A stretch of DNA of 64,000 nt from CAXXOK01 sp964640955 (GCA_964640955.1 CAZXJI010000001.1:62001-126000), one strand, 5' to 3'; positions 53,135-62,419 are shown, counted from the stretch's first letter. Program-made: numbers and translations. The notes: generated by a model from the sequence alone, not told the origin.

Positions 53135-53887
53135 TCAGCGGTCGTACATCACCACGGCGGTGAAGTCCGGGGCGCTGAGCGACGCGCCGCCGATCAGCCC
53201 GCCGTCGATCTCCGGCTGGGCCATGAGGCCCTTTACGTTGCCGGGCTTCATACTGCCGCCGTACTGGATGCGCACCTTATCGGCCACCGCCTGGCCGTAA
53301 CGGCCGGCCAGCGCCTTGCGGATGACGCCGATGGTCTCGTTCGCCTGCTCGTCGGTCGCGGTCAGCCCCGTGCCGATGGCCCACACCGGCTCATAGGCGA
53401 TTACGGCGTTCTCCACCTCGGCGGCGGAAAGGCCGGTCAGCGCCATCAGCGTCTGGTACTGGACGATCGCGTCGGTATAGCCGCTTTCGCGCTCTTCCTT
53501 CTTTTCGCCCACGCAGATAATGGGGATCAGCCCCCCGGCCACGGCGGCCTTCGCGCGCAGGTTCACGGTCGCGTCCGTCTCGCCGAAATACTGGCGGCGT
53601 TCGCTGTGGCCGATAATCACGTATTCCACCCCGCAGGCCTTGAGCATGTCCACGCTCAGCTCGCCCGTGTAGGCGCCGCTCTTGGCGAAGTGCACGTTCT
53701 GCGCACCCAGGCGGACGTTGCTTCCCTTGGCGGCCTCGGCCACGGCGCCGTAGCAGACGGCGGGCACGCACACGACCACTTCGCAGGCCGCGTCCTTCAC
53801 GGCGGGCACCAGGGCTTCGACCAGCTCGGCCGCTTCCGCGGGCGTTTTGTTCATTTTCCAGTTGCCGGCGATGATCGGTTTACGCAT
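53135..53887 (-). CDS. tpiA: Triosephosphate isomerase
   Basis: A 250-residue TIM barrel. Lys is in IIAGNWKMNKT, the electrophilic His in IIGHSERR, the catalytic Glu in VIAYEPVWAIGTG, and phosphate loop residues in IQYGGSMKPGN. Between pgk and gpmI. Confidence 0.98.
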   Translation of the reverse strand: MRKPIIAGNWKMNKTPAEAAELVEALVPAVKDAACEVVVCVPAVCYGAVAEAAKGSNVRLGAQNVHFAKSGAYTGELSVDMLKACGVEYVIIGHSERRQYFGETDATVNLRAKAAVAGGLIPIICVGEKKEERESGYTDAIVQYQTLMALTGLSAAEVENAVIAYEPVWAIGTGLTATDEQANETIGVIRKALAGRYGQAVADKVRIQYGGSMKPGNVKGLMAQPEIDGGLIGGASLSAPDFTAVVMYDR

Positions 53888-53944
53888 TTGGATTCGCTCC
53901 TTTTCGTTTCGTCACAGGGTTCATGCCCCCGGAAAACGCAAATC

Positions 53945-54017
53945 GAAACGGCTTTTGCAGCCGTTTCCGGCGCCGCGGGGGCATACGATGCGCAGGCGGC
54001 GTATGATGCCGCCTGCG
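53945..54017. other. Two hairpins between pgk and tpiA
   Basis: A 9-bp stem (53945-53953 with 53959-53967) and a 10-bp stem (53991-54000 with 54008-54017) lie in the 150-nt pgk-tpiA gap. No T-runs follow, so they are more likely processing or stability hairpins than terminators. Confidence 0.5.
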
Positions 54018-54025
54018 TATGGAGT

Positions 54026-54054
54026 ATTATACGCCGGATTTTACTTGTCGTCCA
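54026..54054 (-). promoter_or_regulatory. Possible internal promoter for tpiA-gpmI
   Basis: On the minus strand TGGACG, a 17-bp spacer, then a perfect TATAAT. Its -35 overlaps the end of pgk. Confidence 0.45.
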
Positions 54055-55228
54055 GCGCGGCGACGCCGGGAAGCGTCTTGCCTTCGAGGAACTCCAGGCT
54101 CGCGCCGCCGCCGGTGGAAACGTGGGTCATCTTGTCGGCGTAGCCCATCTGCTCCACGGCCGCGGCGCTGTCGCCGCCGCCGATGATGGTGACGCCCTTG
54201 CACTCCGCCATCGCCTTGGCGATGGCGCGGGTGCCCTCGGCGAAGTTCTCAAACTCGAACACGCCCATGGGGCCGTTCCACACCACGGTCGCGGCGTTGA
54301 CGATCTCGTTGGCGAAGATCACCTGGGTCTTGGGGCCGATGTCCATGCCCTCGAACCCGTCGGGAATCTCCTGGCTGTGCACGGTGATGCGCATGGCGTC
54401 GTTGCTGAAGCTGTCGCCCGCGATGTTGTCCACCGGCAAAAGGAGCTTCACGTGCTTGTCCTTCGCCTTTTGCAGGATGTCCTTGGCGAGATCGACCTTG
54501 TCGGCCTCCAGCAGGCTCTTGCCGATGCGGCCGCCCAGCGCCTTTTGGAAGGTGTAGCTCATGCCGCCGCCGATGATGAGCGTATCCACCTTGTCCAGCA
54601 GGTTGGTGATCACGCCGATCTTGTCGCCGACCTTCGCGCCGCCCAGGATCGCCACGAAGGGACGGGCGGGATCCTCCAGCGCCTTGCCCATCACGGAAAG
54701 CTCCTTGCCGATCAGGAAGCCCGCCACCGCGGGGTGCAGCAGATGCGCCACGCCCTCGGTGGAGGCGTGCGCGCGGTGCGCGGTGCCGAAGGCGTCGTTT
54801 ACGTACACCTCGGCCAGCGACGCGAGCTGCTTGGCAAATTCGGGATCGTTCTTCTCCTCTTCGGGATGGAAGCGGACGTTTTCGATCAGCATCACGTCGC
54901 CGTCGGTCAGCGCGTCGGCGAGCCGGTGCGCGTCGGGGCCCACCACGTCCTTGGCGAGGGGTACTTCGCGGCCCAACAGCTGGCTTAAGCGATCGGCCAC
55001 GGGCTTCAGGGAATACTTCATGTCGAAGCCGCCCTTGGGCCGTCCCAGGTGGGAGCACAGAATGACGCGCGCGCCGTGATCCATCAGGTACTTAATGGTC
55101 GGCAGCGCGCCGCGGATGCGGTTTTCGTCGGTGATGACGCGGTTCTCATCCAGCGGTACGTTAAAGTCGCAGCGCACAAGCACCTTTTTGCCCTTGACCT
55201 GGATGTCTTCAATGGTTTTCTTCGCCAT
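54041..55228 (-). CDS. pgk: Phosphoglycerate kinase
   Basis: It transfers phosphate from 1,3-bisphosphoglycerate to ADP. The 395-residue protein opens VLVRCDFNVPLDENRVI and has SHLGRPKG, HRAHASTEG, AILGGAKVGDKIGV and the ATP-binding GGGDSAAAVEQMG region. AAGGAG lies 8 nt before ATG 55228. It directly follows cggR, where gapA would normally stand. Confidence 0.98.
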   Translation of the reverse strand: MAKKTIEDIQVKGKKVLVRCDFNVPLDENRVITDENRIRGALPTIKYLMDHGARVILCSHLGRPKGGFDMKYSLKPVADRLSQLLGREVPLAKDVVGPDAHRLADALTDGDVMLIENVRFHPEEEKNDPEFAKQLASLAEVYVNDAFGTAHRAHASTEGVAHLLHPAVAGFLIGKELSVMGKALEDPARPFVAILGGAKVGDKIGVITNLLDKVDTLIIGGGMSYTFQKALGGRIGKSLLEADKVDLAKDILQKAKDKHVKLLLPVDNIAGDSFSNDAMRITVHSQEIPDGFEGMDIGPKTQVIFANEIVNAATVVWNGPMGVFEFENFAEGTRAIAKAMAECKGVTIIGGGDSAAAVEQMGYADKMTHVSTGGGASLEFLEGKTLPGVAALDDK

Positions 55229-55296
55229 AGTGCACACTCCTTAGCGTTTCAAACTTGTCCGTTGATCTATTGCCAAGCCTTGGGTAAGGCGAGCAA

Positions 55297-56319
55297 TCAC
55301 TTCATCGCCAGCATCGCGCGTGCCGCGCCCTCGTCGGTCACCAGCATCGCCTGCGGGCGGCTGCGCATCACCGCGCGGATGGCCTCGGCCTTGCGCGCTC
55401 CGGCCGCCACGGCGAGCATGGCGCAGTTGGGTTTGAGCTTCCCCAGGTCGTGGGCGACGGTGGAAGCGGAGAACACCACGCTCCCGTCCCCGTCGAAGTA
55501 GCAGCCGTATGCCTCGGCCACCGCGCCGCGCCGAAGCACGTCCCGAAGGACTTCCGGGGGAAGCTGGCGCTTCTGGCCCATATCGTCCGCGCGTCCGATG
55601 CCATAAAGCACCACGTCCGCGCGCTGGAGCAGTTCCAGCGTTTCGGTGATTTCGGTGAGCTTGCGCATCTCCGCCATGGCGTGCTCGTCCAGCTGATCGG
55701 GCAGGTGCATGAGGCGGTGGTGCCCCCCGAGCCGCTTGGCAATCTCGGAAGCGATGGTGTTGGCCTGCGTTTCCAGCGCCCGACCGATGCCCCCCCGCGC
55801 GGGCACGACCATCACGTTCATGGCCGCGCCGGGCGTCAGCGCGTGCGCCACCTCGTAGATGGTCTGGCCGCCGGTCACCGCCAGCGTCGCGCCGCTGTGC
55901 AGGAAGGCGCGCAGCCGTCCCGCCGCGAGACGCCCCACCTCGCTCAGCACATGGGAGTCCGTGTCGTAATCCCCCGGCGTCACGTACACCTTGGGCACGT
56001 CCAATAGCCTGCTCAAAGCCGTTTCAAGCTTCGTAAGCCCCCGGAGGTCGCGGCTGAAGCGCCGGGCCGCGGGCAGGATGCCCGCCGCCTCGGGCGTGAG
56101 CGTCATGCCGGCGGCGTCCAGCTCCACCAGCCCGCGCTCCCGAAGCAGCGCCGCCACCGTGCGCACCTCCCGTTCCGGAAGGTTAAGGCGGTTGGCCAGC
56201 AACCTCCGCCCCACGGGCTGCAGGGCGTCGATCCTCTCCAGCACGAGCGCGCGCCGCTCGATTTCCTCCGCCAGGTCCGGCGCGATTTTCTGCATCAGCG
56301 AAAAGTATTCGTCCTGCAT
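55297..56319 (-). CDS. cggR: Central glycolytic genes regulator CggR
   Basis: A 340-residue SorC-family repressor. The N-terminal winged-helix region reads PVGRRLLANRLNLPEREVRTVAALLRERGLV, and a sugar-phosphate sensor domain follows (GGQTIYEVAHAL and VVPARGGIGRALETQANTIASEIAKRLGG). In Bacillus CggR represses the gapA-pgk-tpiA-pgm-eno operon until fructose-1,6-bisphosphate rises. ATG 56319 follows GAGGAGAG. Here it precedes pgk, tpiA and gpmI on one strand, so the function should be the same. Confidence 0.92.
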   Translation of the reverse strand: MQDEYFSLMQKIAPDLAEEIERRALVLERIDALQPVGRRLLANRLNLPEREVRTVAALLRERGLVELDAAGMTLTPEAAGILPAARRFSRDLRGLTKLETALSRLLDVPKVYVTPGDYDTDSHVLSEVGRLAAGRLRAFLHSGATLAVTGGQTIYEVAHALTPGAAMNVMVVPARGGIGRALETQANTIASEIAKRLGGHHRLMHLPDQLDEHAMAEMRKLTEITETLELLQRADVVLYGIGRADDMGQKRQLPPEVLRDVLRRGAVAEAYGCYFDGDGSVVFSASTVAHDLGKLKPNCAMLAVAAGARKAEAIRAVMRSRPQAMLVTDEGAARAMLAMK

Positions 56320-56380
56320 CGCACTCTCCTCGGTACGGGACGAAAACCGGCCCGCATGGACGTATTTCATCCCACAGGAG

Positions 56381-56409
56381 ATTATACAACATTATCGGCC
56401 GTCCCGCAA
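56381..56409 (-). promoter_or_regulatory. Promoter of cggR and the glycolytic operon
   Basis: On the minus strand TTGCGG, a 17-bp spacer, then TATAAT. A CGGGAC hexamer, the core of known CggR half-sites, overlaps the -35 and spacer (56401-56406), so self-repression is possible, though I cannot see the full operator. Confidence 0.65.
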
Positions 56410-56476
56410 TGCCCGTTTTGATATTTCCTTAACGATAATTTGGCGGCGATTTTACACGGCTGTTTTCTAGCCCGTA

Positions 56477-56512
56477 TGCAAAAGCCCGCCTTGATCCGGG
56501 CGGGCTTTTGCA
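56477..56512. terminator. Terminator after thiI
   Basis: A 14-bp perfect stem (56477-56490 with 56499-56512), A-rich on one side and T-rich on the other, lies 10 nt past the thiI stop. Confidence 0.85.
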
Positions 56513-56521
56513 TAGGTGAAA

Positions 56522-57670
56522 TCACAGCGTTACGATCTCTTCCCCGGCCATCGCCGCGTCCAGAAGCGCGTCCGTGTCCAGCTTGCTCTCGCCTTCCAGA
56601 ATGATCTCCATCTTGGGCTTGGTGGCCGGGTGGCGGGGCGTGAAAACGGTGCAGCAGTCCTCGAACGGCAGCGACGAGGTCTCGAACGTGCCGATCCTCT
56701 CCGCCACGTCGATAATCTCCTGCTTGTCAAAGCCGATCAGCGGCCGGAACACCGGCAGTTCCGCCACGGCGTCGGTGCACTGAAGCGCCTGCATGGTCTG
56801 GCTGGCGACCTGGCCGATGCTCTCCCCCGTCACCAGCGCCTGCGCCCGCTCGGCGTAGGCGACGCGGTTGGCCAGGCGCATCATGTAGCGGCGCATGATG
56901 ACGGTGGTGTAATCCGGGTGGCACAGCTGGTGAATCTGCATCTGGATGTCAGTAAAGGGCACCAGGTGCACGTTGAGGCCGCAGAGGCTTTCGCTCAGGA
57001 TGCCGGCCAGCTTGAGCACCTTGTCCCTGGCGCGCTCGCTGGTGTAGGGCGGCGAAAGGAAGTGCACGGCGCTCATGCTTACCCCGCGCTTGGCGATCAT
57101 CCAGCCCGCCACGGGGCTGTCGATGCCCCCGGAGAGCAGGAAGGTCGCCCGTCCGTTGGTGCCCACGGGCATGCCGCCCACGGCGGGGATGGGATGCGTG
57201 TACAGGTACGCCGCCGTATCCCGTATCTCCACGCTGAGCACCGTCCGCGGCTTGTGCACGTCCACCGCAAGGCCCGGCACGCGCGCAAGCACGTAGCCGC
57301 CGATGTCGGCGTTGATGGTCGGCGAATCCATGGGGAAGCGCTTGTCGCTGCGGCGCGCCTCCACTTTGAAGGTGCCCGTTTCGCCCTTCATCATGTCCGC
57401 CGCCGCGTCCCGGATCGCGGCGAAATCATCCTTGGGCATCTCCAGCGCGCGGCACACACTGTGTACGCCGAACACCTTGCTCACCCGGCGAACGGCCTCG
57501 TCCACGTCGGTCGCGTCGCTCACGTAGACGCGGCTGTCGCTGAGCCACACGCGGCCGCGCACCGGCTTTACGGCCTCCTTGACGCGCTCCACCAGCATGC
57601 GCAGAAAATACGGGCGGTTGAGGCCCTTTAGGTAAATCTCCGAAAAGCGCACCTGCAGCACTTCACGCAA
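56522..57670 (-). CDS. thiI: tRNA 4-thiouridine synthase ThiI
   Basis: It makes s4U8 in tRNA and may pass sulfur to thiamine synthesis. The 382-residue protein has a ferredoxin-like and THUMP region (about 1-165) and a PP-loop SGGIDSPVAGWMIAKRG. There is no C-terminal rhodanese domain, as in most Firmicutes. The start is TTG 57670 with GGAG 10 nt before it. It follows a cysteine desulfurase that is the likely sulfur donor. Confidence 0.95.
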   Translation of the reverse strand: MREVLQVRFSEIYLKGLNRPYFLRMLVERVKEAVKPVRGRVWLSDSRVYVSDATDVDEAVRRVSKVFGVHSVCRALEMPKDDFAAIRDAAADMMKGETGTFKVEARRSDKRFPMDSPTINADIGGYVLARVPGLAVDVHKPRTVLSVEIRDTAAYLYTHPIPAVGGMPVGTNGRATFLLSGGIDSPVAGWMIAKRGVSMSAVHFLSPPYTSERARDKVLKLAGILSESLCGLNVHLVPFTDIQMQIHQLCHPDYTTVIMRRYMMRLANRVAYAERAQALVTGESIGQVASQTMQALQCTDAVAELPVFRPLIGFDKQEIIDVAERIGTFETSSLPFEDCCTVFTPRHPATKPKMEIILEGESKLDTDALLDAAMAGEEIVTL

Positions 57671-57706
57671 AACGATCGTTCTCCTTTATGCGGATTCCCA
57701 AATAAC

Positions 57707-58882
57707 CTATCGGCGGGTGAAAGGCGCCAGCAGCCCATATTGCTCCGCGATCGCCGCGCAGGCGTAGCGGATTTCCTCTTCGGTATTATCCACGGCGAAG
57801 CTCAGCCGCACCGCGCTCTGGGCGAGCTTCGAAGGCACCTTCATCGCGCTTAAAACGTCCGAGCCCTTGCTGTGCTTGCTGGAGCAGGCCGAGCCGGTAC
57901 CCGCCATCACCCCGACGGCTTCCAGCGCGTGCACCATCGTCTCGGCCCGCACGGGCGGGAAGGCGGCGTAGAGGATGTGCACAGCCGCGTCCGCGTCGCC
58001 GGGCGCGGGGCCCAGCACGCGAAAATCCGGGATCGCCGCGGAAAGCGTCTCCACCGCCAGCCGTTTGAAGCCGGAAAGCTTCGCGTCCGCCTCCGCCGCG
58101 GGCGGATACGCCGCCACCGCCGCCGCGAAACCCGCGATGCCGCAGGTGTTCTCGGTGCCGGAGCGCAGGTTTTGCTGCTGGCCGCCGCCGAAAAGAATCG
58201 GCTTGAGCCGGTGGCCGGGCGCGACCATCAGCGCGCCGACCCCCTTGGGCCCGTGCACCTTGTGGGCGCTGACGGCGTAGGTCTGCACGTTCGTCTCCCG
58301 CATGGAAAACGGCACGCGCAGGTAGCCCTGCACCCCGTCCACGTGGATCGCCGCCTCCGGCGCGAGCACGTCCCGGAGCCTTGCGACTTCGGCCACCGGC
58401 ATGACCGCGCCGGTTTCGTTACACACCTGCATCACGCAGATCAGCTTGACGTCCGGGCCGAGCACCGTCCGGAACGCCTCAAGGTCGAGCGACCCGCGGG
58501 CCGTAAGCGGTATCTCCTCCGCCGTGAGGCCGTAGCGCACCGCGGCTTCCCGGCAGGCGTTTTTCACCGCGGGGTGTTCCGCCGCCGTATAGAGCACCCG
58601 CCCCGTTCCACGCAGCGTGCCGAGCGTGCCGAAAACGGCGAGGTTGTCGCTTTCCGTGCCGCCGGAGGTGAACACGACGTTCTCCTCCCGCGCTCCGACG
58701 GGCGCGGCGACCGTTCGGCGCGCCGCCTGCAGCGCGCGTTCGGCCTCCACCGCACGCCGGTAGAGCGCGGAAGGGTTGTAGAAGGCGCTGCGCATGCTTT
58801 GCGCCACCGCCTCCGCCGCCGCCTGGCAGGCGCGGGTGGTGGCACTGTTGTCCAGATACGCCTCCATGGTTTTTTCAGGCAT
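57707..58882 (-). CDS. Cysteine desulfurase (NifS/IscS-like)
   Basis: A 391-residue PLP enzyme moving sulfur from cysteine. Start of the fold: YLDNSATTRACQAA; cofactor-binding FTSGGTESDNLAV; Schiff-base Lys in VSAHKVHGPKGVGAL; the active-site Cys in TGSACSSKHSKGSDVL. ATG 58882 gives an 8-nt overlap with the upstream membrane-protein gene. Pairing with thiI suggests supply for tRNA thiolation, though Fe-S assembly is not excluded. Confidence 0.93.
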   Translation of the reverse strand: MPEKTMEAYLDNSATTRACQAAAEAVAQSMRSAFYNPSALYRRAVEAERALQAARRTVAAPVGAREENVVFTSGGTESDNLAVFGTLGTLRGTGRVLYTAAEHPAVKNACREAAVRYGLTAEEIPLTARGSLDLEAFRTVLGPDVKLICVMQVCNETGAVMPVAEVARLRDVLAPEAAIHVDGVQGYLRVPFSMRETNVQTYAVSAHKVHGPKGVGALMVAPGHRLKPILFGGGQQQNLRSGTENTCGIAGFAAAVAAYPPAAEADAKLSGFKRLAVETLSAAIPDFRVLGPAPGDADAAVHILYAAFPPVRAETMVHALEAVGVMAGTGSACSSKHSKGSDVLSAMKVPSKLAQSAVRLSFAVDNTEEEIRYACAAIAEQYGLLAPFTRR

Positions 58883-59405
58883 GGAATACCCCATGGGCCA
58901 GGTACTTCTTCACCATTTCCACCATCTCGTCCGAGGGCTCCATGACGATCATGGTGCGTTCGTTGCCCTTCTGGTAATAGAAGTAGTACAGGTTCGCGTC
59001 GCGGTTCAAAAACCAGTTCTTGCGCTTGAGCCCCGGCATGTTGATCATCCGGCGGAAGTTTTCGCTGGCGACGGGGCCGAACGCTTCCACGTTCTTCACG
59101 CGCATGGTGCCCAGGTTCTTGCGCTTGTTGTTGTTGTACACCTGCGCGAAGTCCAGGTCGCCGTTAGTGAAGGTGTACTCGTATTCCGTGCGCAGGCGAT
59201 CCTTGTACAGGAACAGAAGCACCGCCGCGCCGCAGAAAACCACCGTGATCACCAGCCCGGGAACCGAGAAGGACGAAAACAGCATCGACAGCATCCAGAA
59301 GCCGATCAGCGCGAAGAGCACCATCGACACGTTGGCGACGTAGTACGTCAGTTCCTGCAGTCCGCGGCTCCTGCGGACAACGACTTCTTCCATGAAATGA
59401 TCCAT
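58875..59405 (-). CDS. Conserved membrane protein (DUF6106-like)
   Basis: A 176-residue protein with two membrane helices (about 22-44 and 50-68). A conserved-looking N-terminus EEVVVRRSRGLQELTYYVANV precedes them. A cytosolic domain of about 100 residues carries EYEYTFTNGDLDFAQVYNNNKRKNL. It resembles DUF6106 of Clostridia by architecture, from memory. Function unknown. GGAGGG lies 6 nt before the ATG. The stop overlaps the cysteine desulfurase start. Confidence 0.7.
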   Translation of the reverse strand: MDHFMEEVVVRRSRGLQELTYYVANVSMVLFALIGFWMLSMLFSSFSVPGLVITVVFCGAAVLLFLYKDRLRTEYEYTFTNGDLDFAQVYNNNKRKNLGTMRVKNVEAFGPVASENFRRMINMPGLKRKNWFLNRDANLYYFYYQKGNERTMIVMEPSDEMVEMVKKYLAHGVFHA

Positions 59406-59462
59406 AATATGCCCTCCGTATCCTTCGTTGGGTTTCCGACCGGGGCGAAGCGCCGCCGGGTT

Positions 59463-59930
59463 TCAGCGTGTACCGACCGCCAGCCATACGTAGATCACCG
59501 ACGTGCACAGCCCGATGAGAAAGCCGCCCAGCACCTCGAAGGGCGTATGCCCCACCAGTTCCTTGAGCTGCTCGTCCGAGATGCGCTTGCCGTTGATCAG
59601 CACGTCCTTGAGGATCTGGTTGATGACGGTCGCCTGCGTGCCCGTTTCGCGGCGCACGCCCGTCGCGTCGTACATGACGATCACGGAAAGCACCGCGCAG
59701 ACCGCGAACGCTGCCGTATCGAAGCCGTTCAGCGCGCCCACGGACAGCGACAGCGCGACGACCATGGCGGTGTGAGAGCTGGGCATGCCGCCGGAGCCGA
59801 CGAAGCGCTTCCAATCCCAGACGTGTTCCACGCGGTAATAGAGGGGCGCCTTCATCGCCTGGGCGATGAACCAGGCGATCGCCGCGCAGATCGCCGAATG
59901 GTTGACCAGGATCCCGCTGATGGAATGCAA
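59463..59930 (-). CDS. Divergent PAP2 family protein
   Basis: A 155-residue membrane protein related to phosphatidic-acid phosphatases. Motifs: GGMPSSHTAMVVAL, YDATGVRRETGTQA and VGHTPFEVLGGFLIG, the divergent PAP2 (DUF212) set. The start is a TTG at 59930 preceded by GGAGGAGG. A lipid-phosphate substrate, such as undecaprenyl or prenyl diphosphate, would fit its place after ispA, but that is inference. Confidence 0.9.
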   Translation of the reverse strand: MHSISGILVNHSAICAAIAWFIAQAMKAPLYYRVEHVWDWKRFVGSGGMPSSHTAMVVALSLSVGALNGFDTAAFAVCAVLSVIVMYDATGVRRETGTQATVINQILKDVLINGKRISDEQLKELVGHTPFEVLGGFLIGLCTSVIYVWLAVGTR

Positions 59931-59962
59931 GGGGGTTCCTCCTCCCGTCGGGGTTTCCGAAT

Positions 59963-60886
59963 CTATCGCACGCGCCGGAGCATATCCCGGGCGAGACCGT
60001 TAAGCGGCGCGCCCTTCCCGCCGAACGTCTCCGCCGCCTTGATCGCCTTGTCCGCGCAGTCCTCCGCGGCCCGGGCGGCCGCGGCCTCGCCCCAGACGGC
60101 GGGCCAGGTCATCTTGCCGTGTTCGGCATCCTTGCCGGTGCGCTTGCCGAGCGCTTTTTCATCGCCCCGCAGGTCCAGCAGATCGTCCACGATCTGAAAA
60201 GCCAGGCCCAGGTTCTGCCCGTAGGTTTCCCCCGCCACAAGCTGCTTTTCCGTCGCCCCGGCCAGTTTGAGCCCGCCCAGCACCGCCGCGGTGATCAGGT
60301 CGGCCGTTTTGTGGCGGTGGATATAGCGCACCGTTTCCGCGTCGGGCGGCGCGCCTTCCAGCTTCACGTCCAGCGTCTGTCCGGCGATCATGCCGCGCAC
60401 GCCCGCGCGCCGCGCGATCTCCTCCATGGCGGCGATCGCCCGCTCGGGGTGCGGCCAGCGCAGGGAGGCCGCAAGCATGGTCTCGAACGCCAGCGAGTAC
60501 AGCCCGTCCCCCGCGAGGATGGCGACGTTTTCCCCGAACGCCTTATGGTTGCTGGGCTTTCCGCGGCGCAGGTCGTCGTTGTCCAGGGCGGGCAGATCGT
60601 CGTGGATGAGCGAATAGGCATGGATCATTTCCAGCGCCGCCGCGAAGGGCAGGGCACTTCGCCAGTCCTCCGCCGCCAGATGATAGCCGGCCAGCAGCAG
60701 CGCCGGGCGCAGCCGTTTACCCGGCAGGGTGAGGCTGTAGCGCATGGCGCTTTTCAGCGGTTCGGGCGCTTCACCCCCGCGCGGAGGCCGCGCCGCGGCG
60801 GCCGTACCCGTCGCGTCGGCCAACAAAGGGACGGATTGGATCGCCTCTTCCGCCGCCGTTACGTATACGTCAAACGCCGCTTCCAC
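59963..60886 (-). CDS. ispA: Polyprenyl synthetase (farnesyl diphosphate synthase type)
   Basis: A 307-residue prenyltransferase with the first Asp-rich motif in SLIHDDLPALDNDDLRRGKPSNHKAFGE. The second is in FQIVDDLLDLRGD. GKRLRPALLLAGYHLA is the usual substrate-binding region. The bulky residues before the first motif, and the insertion of two residues in it, fit the short-chain bacterial IspA group. GTG start at 60886. It is in the usual place after xseB. Confidence 0.93.
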   Translation of the reverse strand: MEAAFDVYVTAAEEAIQSVPLLADATGTAAAARPPRGGEAPEPLKSAMRYSLTLPGKRLRPALLLAGYHLAAEDWRSALPFAAALEMIHAYSLIHDDLPALDNDDLRRGKPSNHKAFGENVAILAGDGLYSLAFETMLAASLRWPHPERAIAAMEEIARRAGVRGMIAGQTLDVKLEGAPPDAETVRYIHRHKTADLITAAVLGGLKLAGATEKQLVAGETYGQNLGLAFQIVDDLLDLRGDEKALGKRTGKDAEHGKMTWPAVWGEAAAARAAEDCADKAIKAAETFGGKGAPLNGLARDMLRRVR

Positions 60887-60931
60887 CGCTCCCCCGCCTT
60901 TCCGCCCGCCGCGAGCATTTCTGAACGTCGG

Positions 60932-61207
60932 TTATGCTTCCGTCTCGTCCTCGGGCGCGTCCTGCGAGGCCACGTCGCTTTCCCGGACGCTCACGCTACC
61001 GTCCGGCCCGGCCTTGACCTCGGAAAGCCGTGCCCTGGCCCGGTCGAGCTTTTCCCTGAGCGCCTTGGCGAGCTTTGCGCCCTCCTCGTAGGCGTCCATC
61101 AGTTCCTCCAAAGGCAGCTCGCCCTGCTCCATCTTTTCCGCAAGGGCTTCCAGCCGGTTCAGGTCCGCCTCGAAGGTCGGCTCGGTATTCTTCTTCTTCG
61201 CCGTCAT
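60932..61207 (-). CDS. xseB: Exodeoxyribonuclease VII small subunit
   Basis: A 91-residue helical protein. LNRLEALAEKMEQGELPLEELMDAYEEGAKLAKALREKL is the family signature split over two adjacent helices (residues about 17-55). The ATG at 61207 overlaps the xseA stop as ATGA. An acidic C-terminal tail follows the core. Confidence 0.95.
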   Translation of the reverse strand: MTAKKKNTEPTFEADLNRLEALAEKMEQGELPLEELMDAYEEGAKLAKALREKLDRARARLSEVKAGPDGSVSVRESDVASQDAPEDETEA

Positions 61208-62409
61208 GGTTGTTCCTCCCTGCGTACGCCGGTCGCCGCCGCATCGATTTGTCCGTCCCGCATGACCACGGTGAAGGGTCGCTCCGCGTTGAACCGGCCG
61301 ATGCCCGGCACGGTTCGGCCGTCCTGCCGGATCATCGCGTAGCCGCGGTTGAGCGTCGCCCGCGGCCCAGCGGCGTTCAGCCGCACCGTGGCGGCGTCCA
61401 ACCGGTGGTCGGCCGTCATCAGCCTGCGCTCGCACAGCAGGGTCACGCGCGCGTCCAGCGCCTTTACCCGCTCGCCGATCACGCGGAAGCGGTTTTCCGG
61501 CGACTGCTCGATAAGCCGCTGCCGAACGTCGGAGAGCCGCGCGGCCTTTTCGGCGACGCCCGCTTCCCCGGCGCGGCGCAGCCGATCCCGAAGCTTGCCG
61601 ATCTCCCACAGCAGCGCCTCCCGCTGCGGCACGGCGAGCTCCGCCGCGGCCGACGGGGTGGGCGCGCGCACGTCGGCGGCAAAATCGGCGATGGTGAAGT
61701 CCGTCTCGTGGCCCACGGCGCTGACGACGGGTTTTGTACAGGCGGCGATCGTACGCGCGACGATCTCCTCGTTGAACGGCCACAGGTCTTCCATACTGCC
61801 GCCCCCGCGCCCCACGATGATCACGTCCACCGCGTCCAGCCGGTCCAGCGCGGAAAGCGCGAAGGCGATCTGCTCCGCCGCGCCCTCGCCCTGTACCTTG
61901 ACGGGGTAGAGGAAAAGCGGCATGCCCGGGTCGCGCCGCCAGGCGACGCGGGCGATATCGTGGATTACGGCGCCCGTGCCGCTGGTGGCGATACCCACGC
62001 CGCGCGGCAGAAGCGGCAGGGGCTTTTTGAGCGCCGGGTCGAACAGCCCTTCCTTTTCCAGCTTCTTTTTAAGCTGCTCCATGCGCAGGTACAGCTCCCC
62101 CACGCCGTCGGGCTCCATGGCGTCGGCGTAGAACTGGTAGGAGCCGGTTTTGACGTACAGCCCCACGCTCCCGGTGAGCGTCACCTGCGCGCCGTCCCTG
62201 GGCACGAATCGTACGCCCGAGGCGGCGGAGCGGAACATGACGCAGCCGATGGCGCTGTTCGCATCCTTGAGGGTGAAGTACCAGTGTCCGGACACGTGAC
62301 GCTTGAAGTTGCTCAGCTCGCCGCGCAGGCGGATGCCGTGCAGCATCGGGTCGCCCGCGAGGGTGCGGCGCACGTACTCGTTGAGCTCCTCGACCGTCAG
62401 CGTCAGCAT
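61204..62409 (-). CDS. xseA: Exodeoxyribonuclease VII large subunit
   Basis: A 401-residue protein degrading single-stranded DNA with XseB. An OB-fold N-terminus (VRRTLAGDPMLHGIRLRGELSNFKRHVSGHWYFTLKD) precedes the catalytic region DVIIVGRGGGSMEDLWPFNEE and AVGHETDFTIADFAADVRAPTPSAAAEL. A long coiled-coil stretch follows. It lies 10 nt after folD. Confidence 0.97.
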   Translation of the reverse strand: MLTLTVEELNEYVRRTLAGDPMLHGIRLRGELSNFKRHVSGHWYFTLKDANSAIGCVMFRSAASGVRFVPRDGAQVTLTGSVGLYVKTGSYQFYADAMEPDGVGELYLRMEQLKKKLEKEGLFDPALKKPLPLLPRGVGIATSGTGAVIHDIARVAWRRDPGMPLFLYPVKVQGEGAAEQIAFALSALDRLDAVDVIIVGRGGGSMEDLWPFNEEIVARTIAACTKPVVSAVGHETDFTIADFAADVRAPTPSAAAELAVPQREALLWEIGKLRDRLRRAGEAGVAEKAARLSDVRQRLIEQSPENRFRVIGERVKALDARVTLLCERRLMTADHRLDAATVRLNAAGPRATLNRGYAMIRQDGRTVPGIGRFNAERPFTVVMRDGQIDAAATGVRREEQP

Positions 62410-62419
62410 CGTACTCTCC

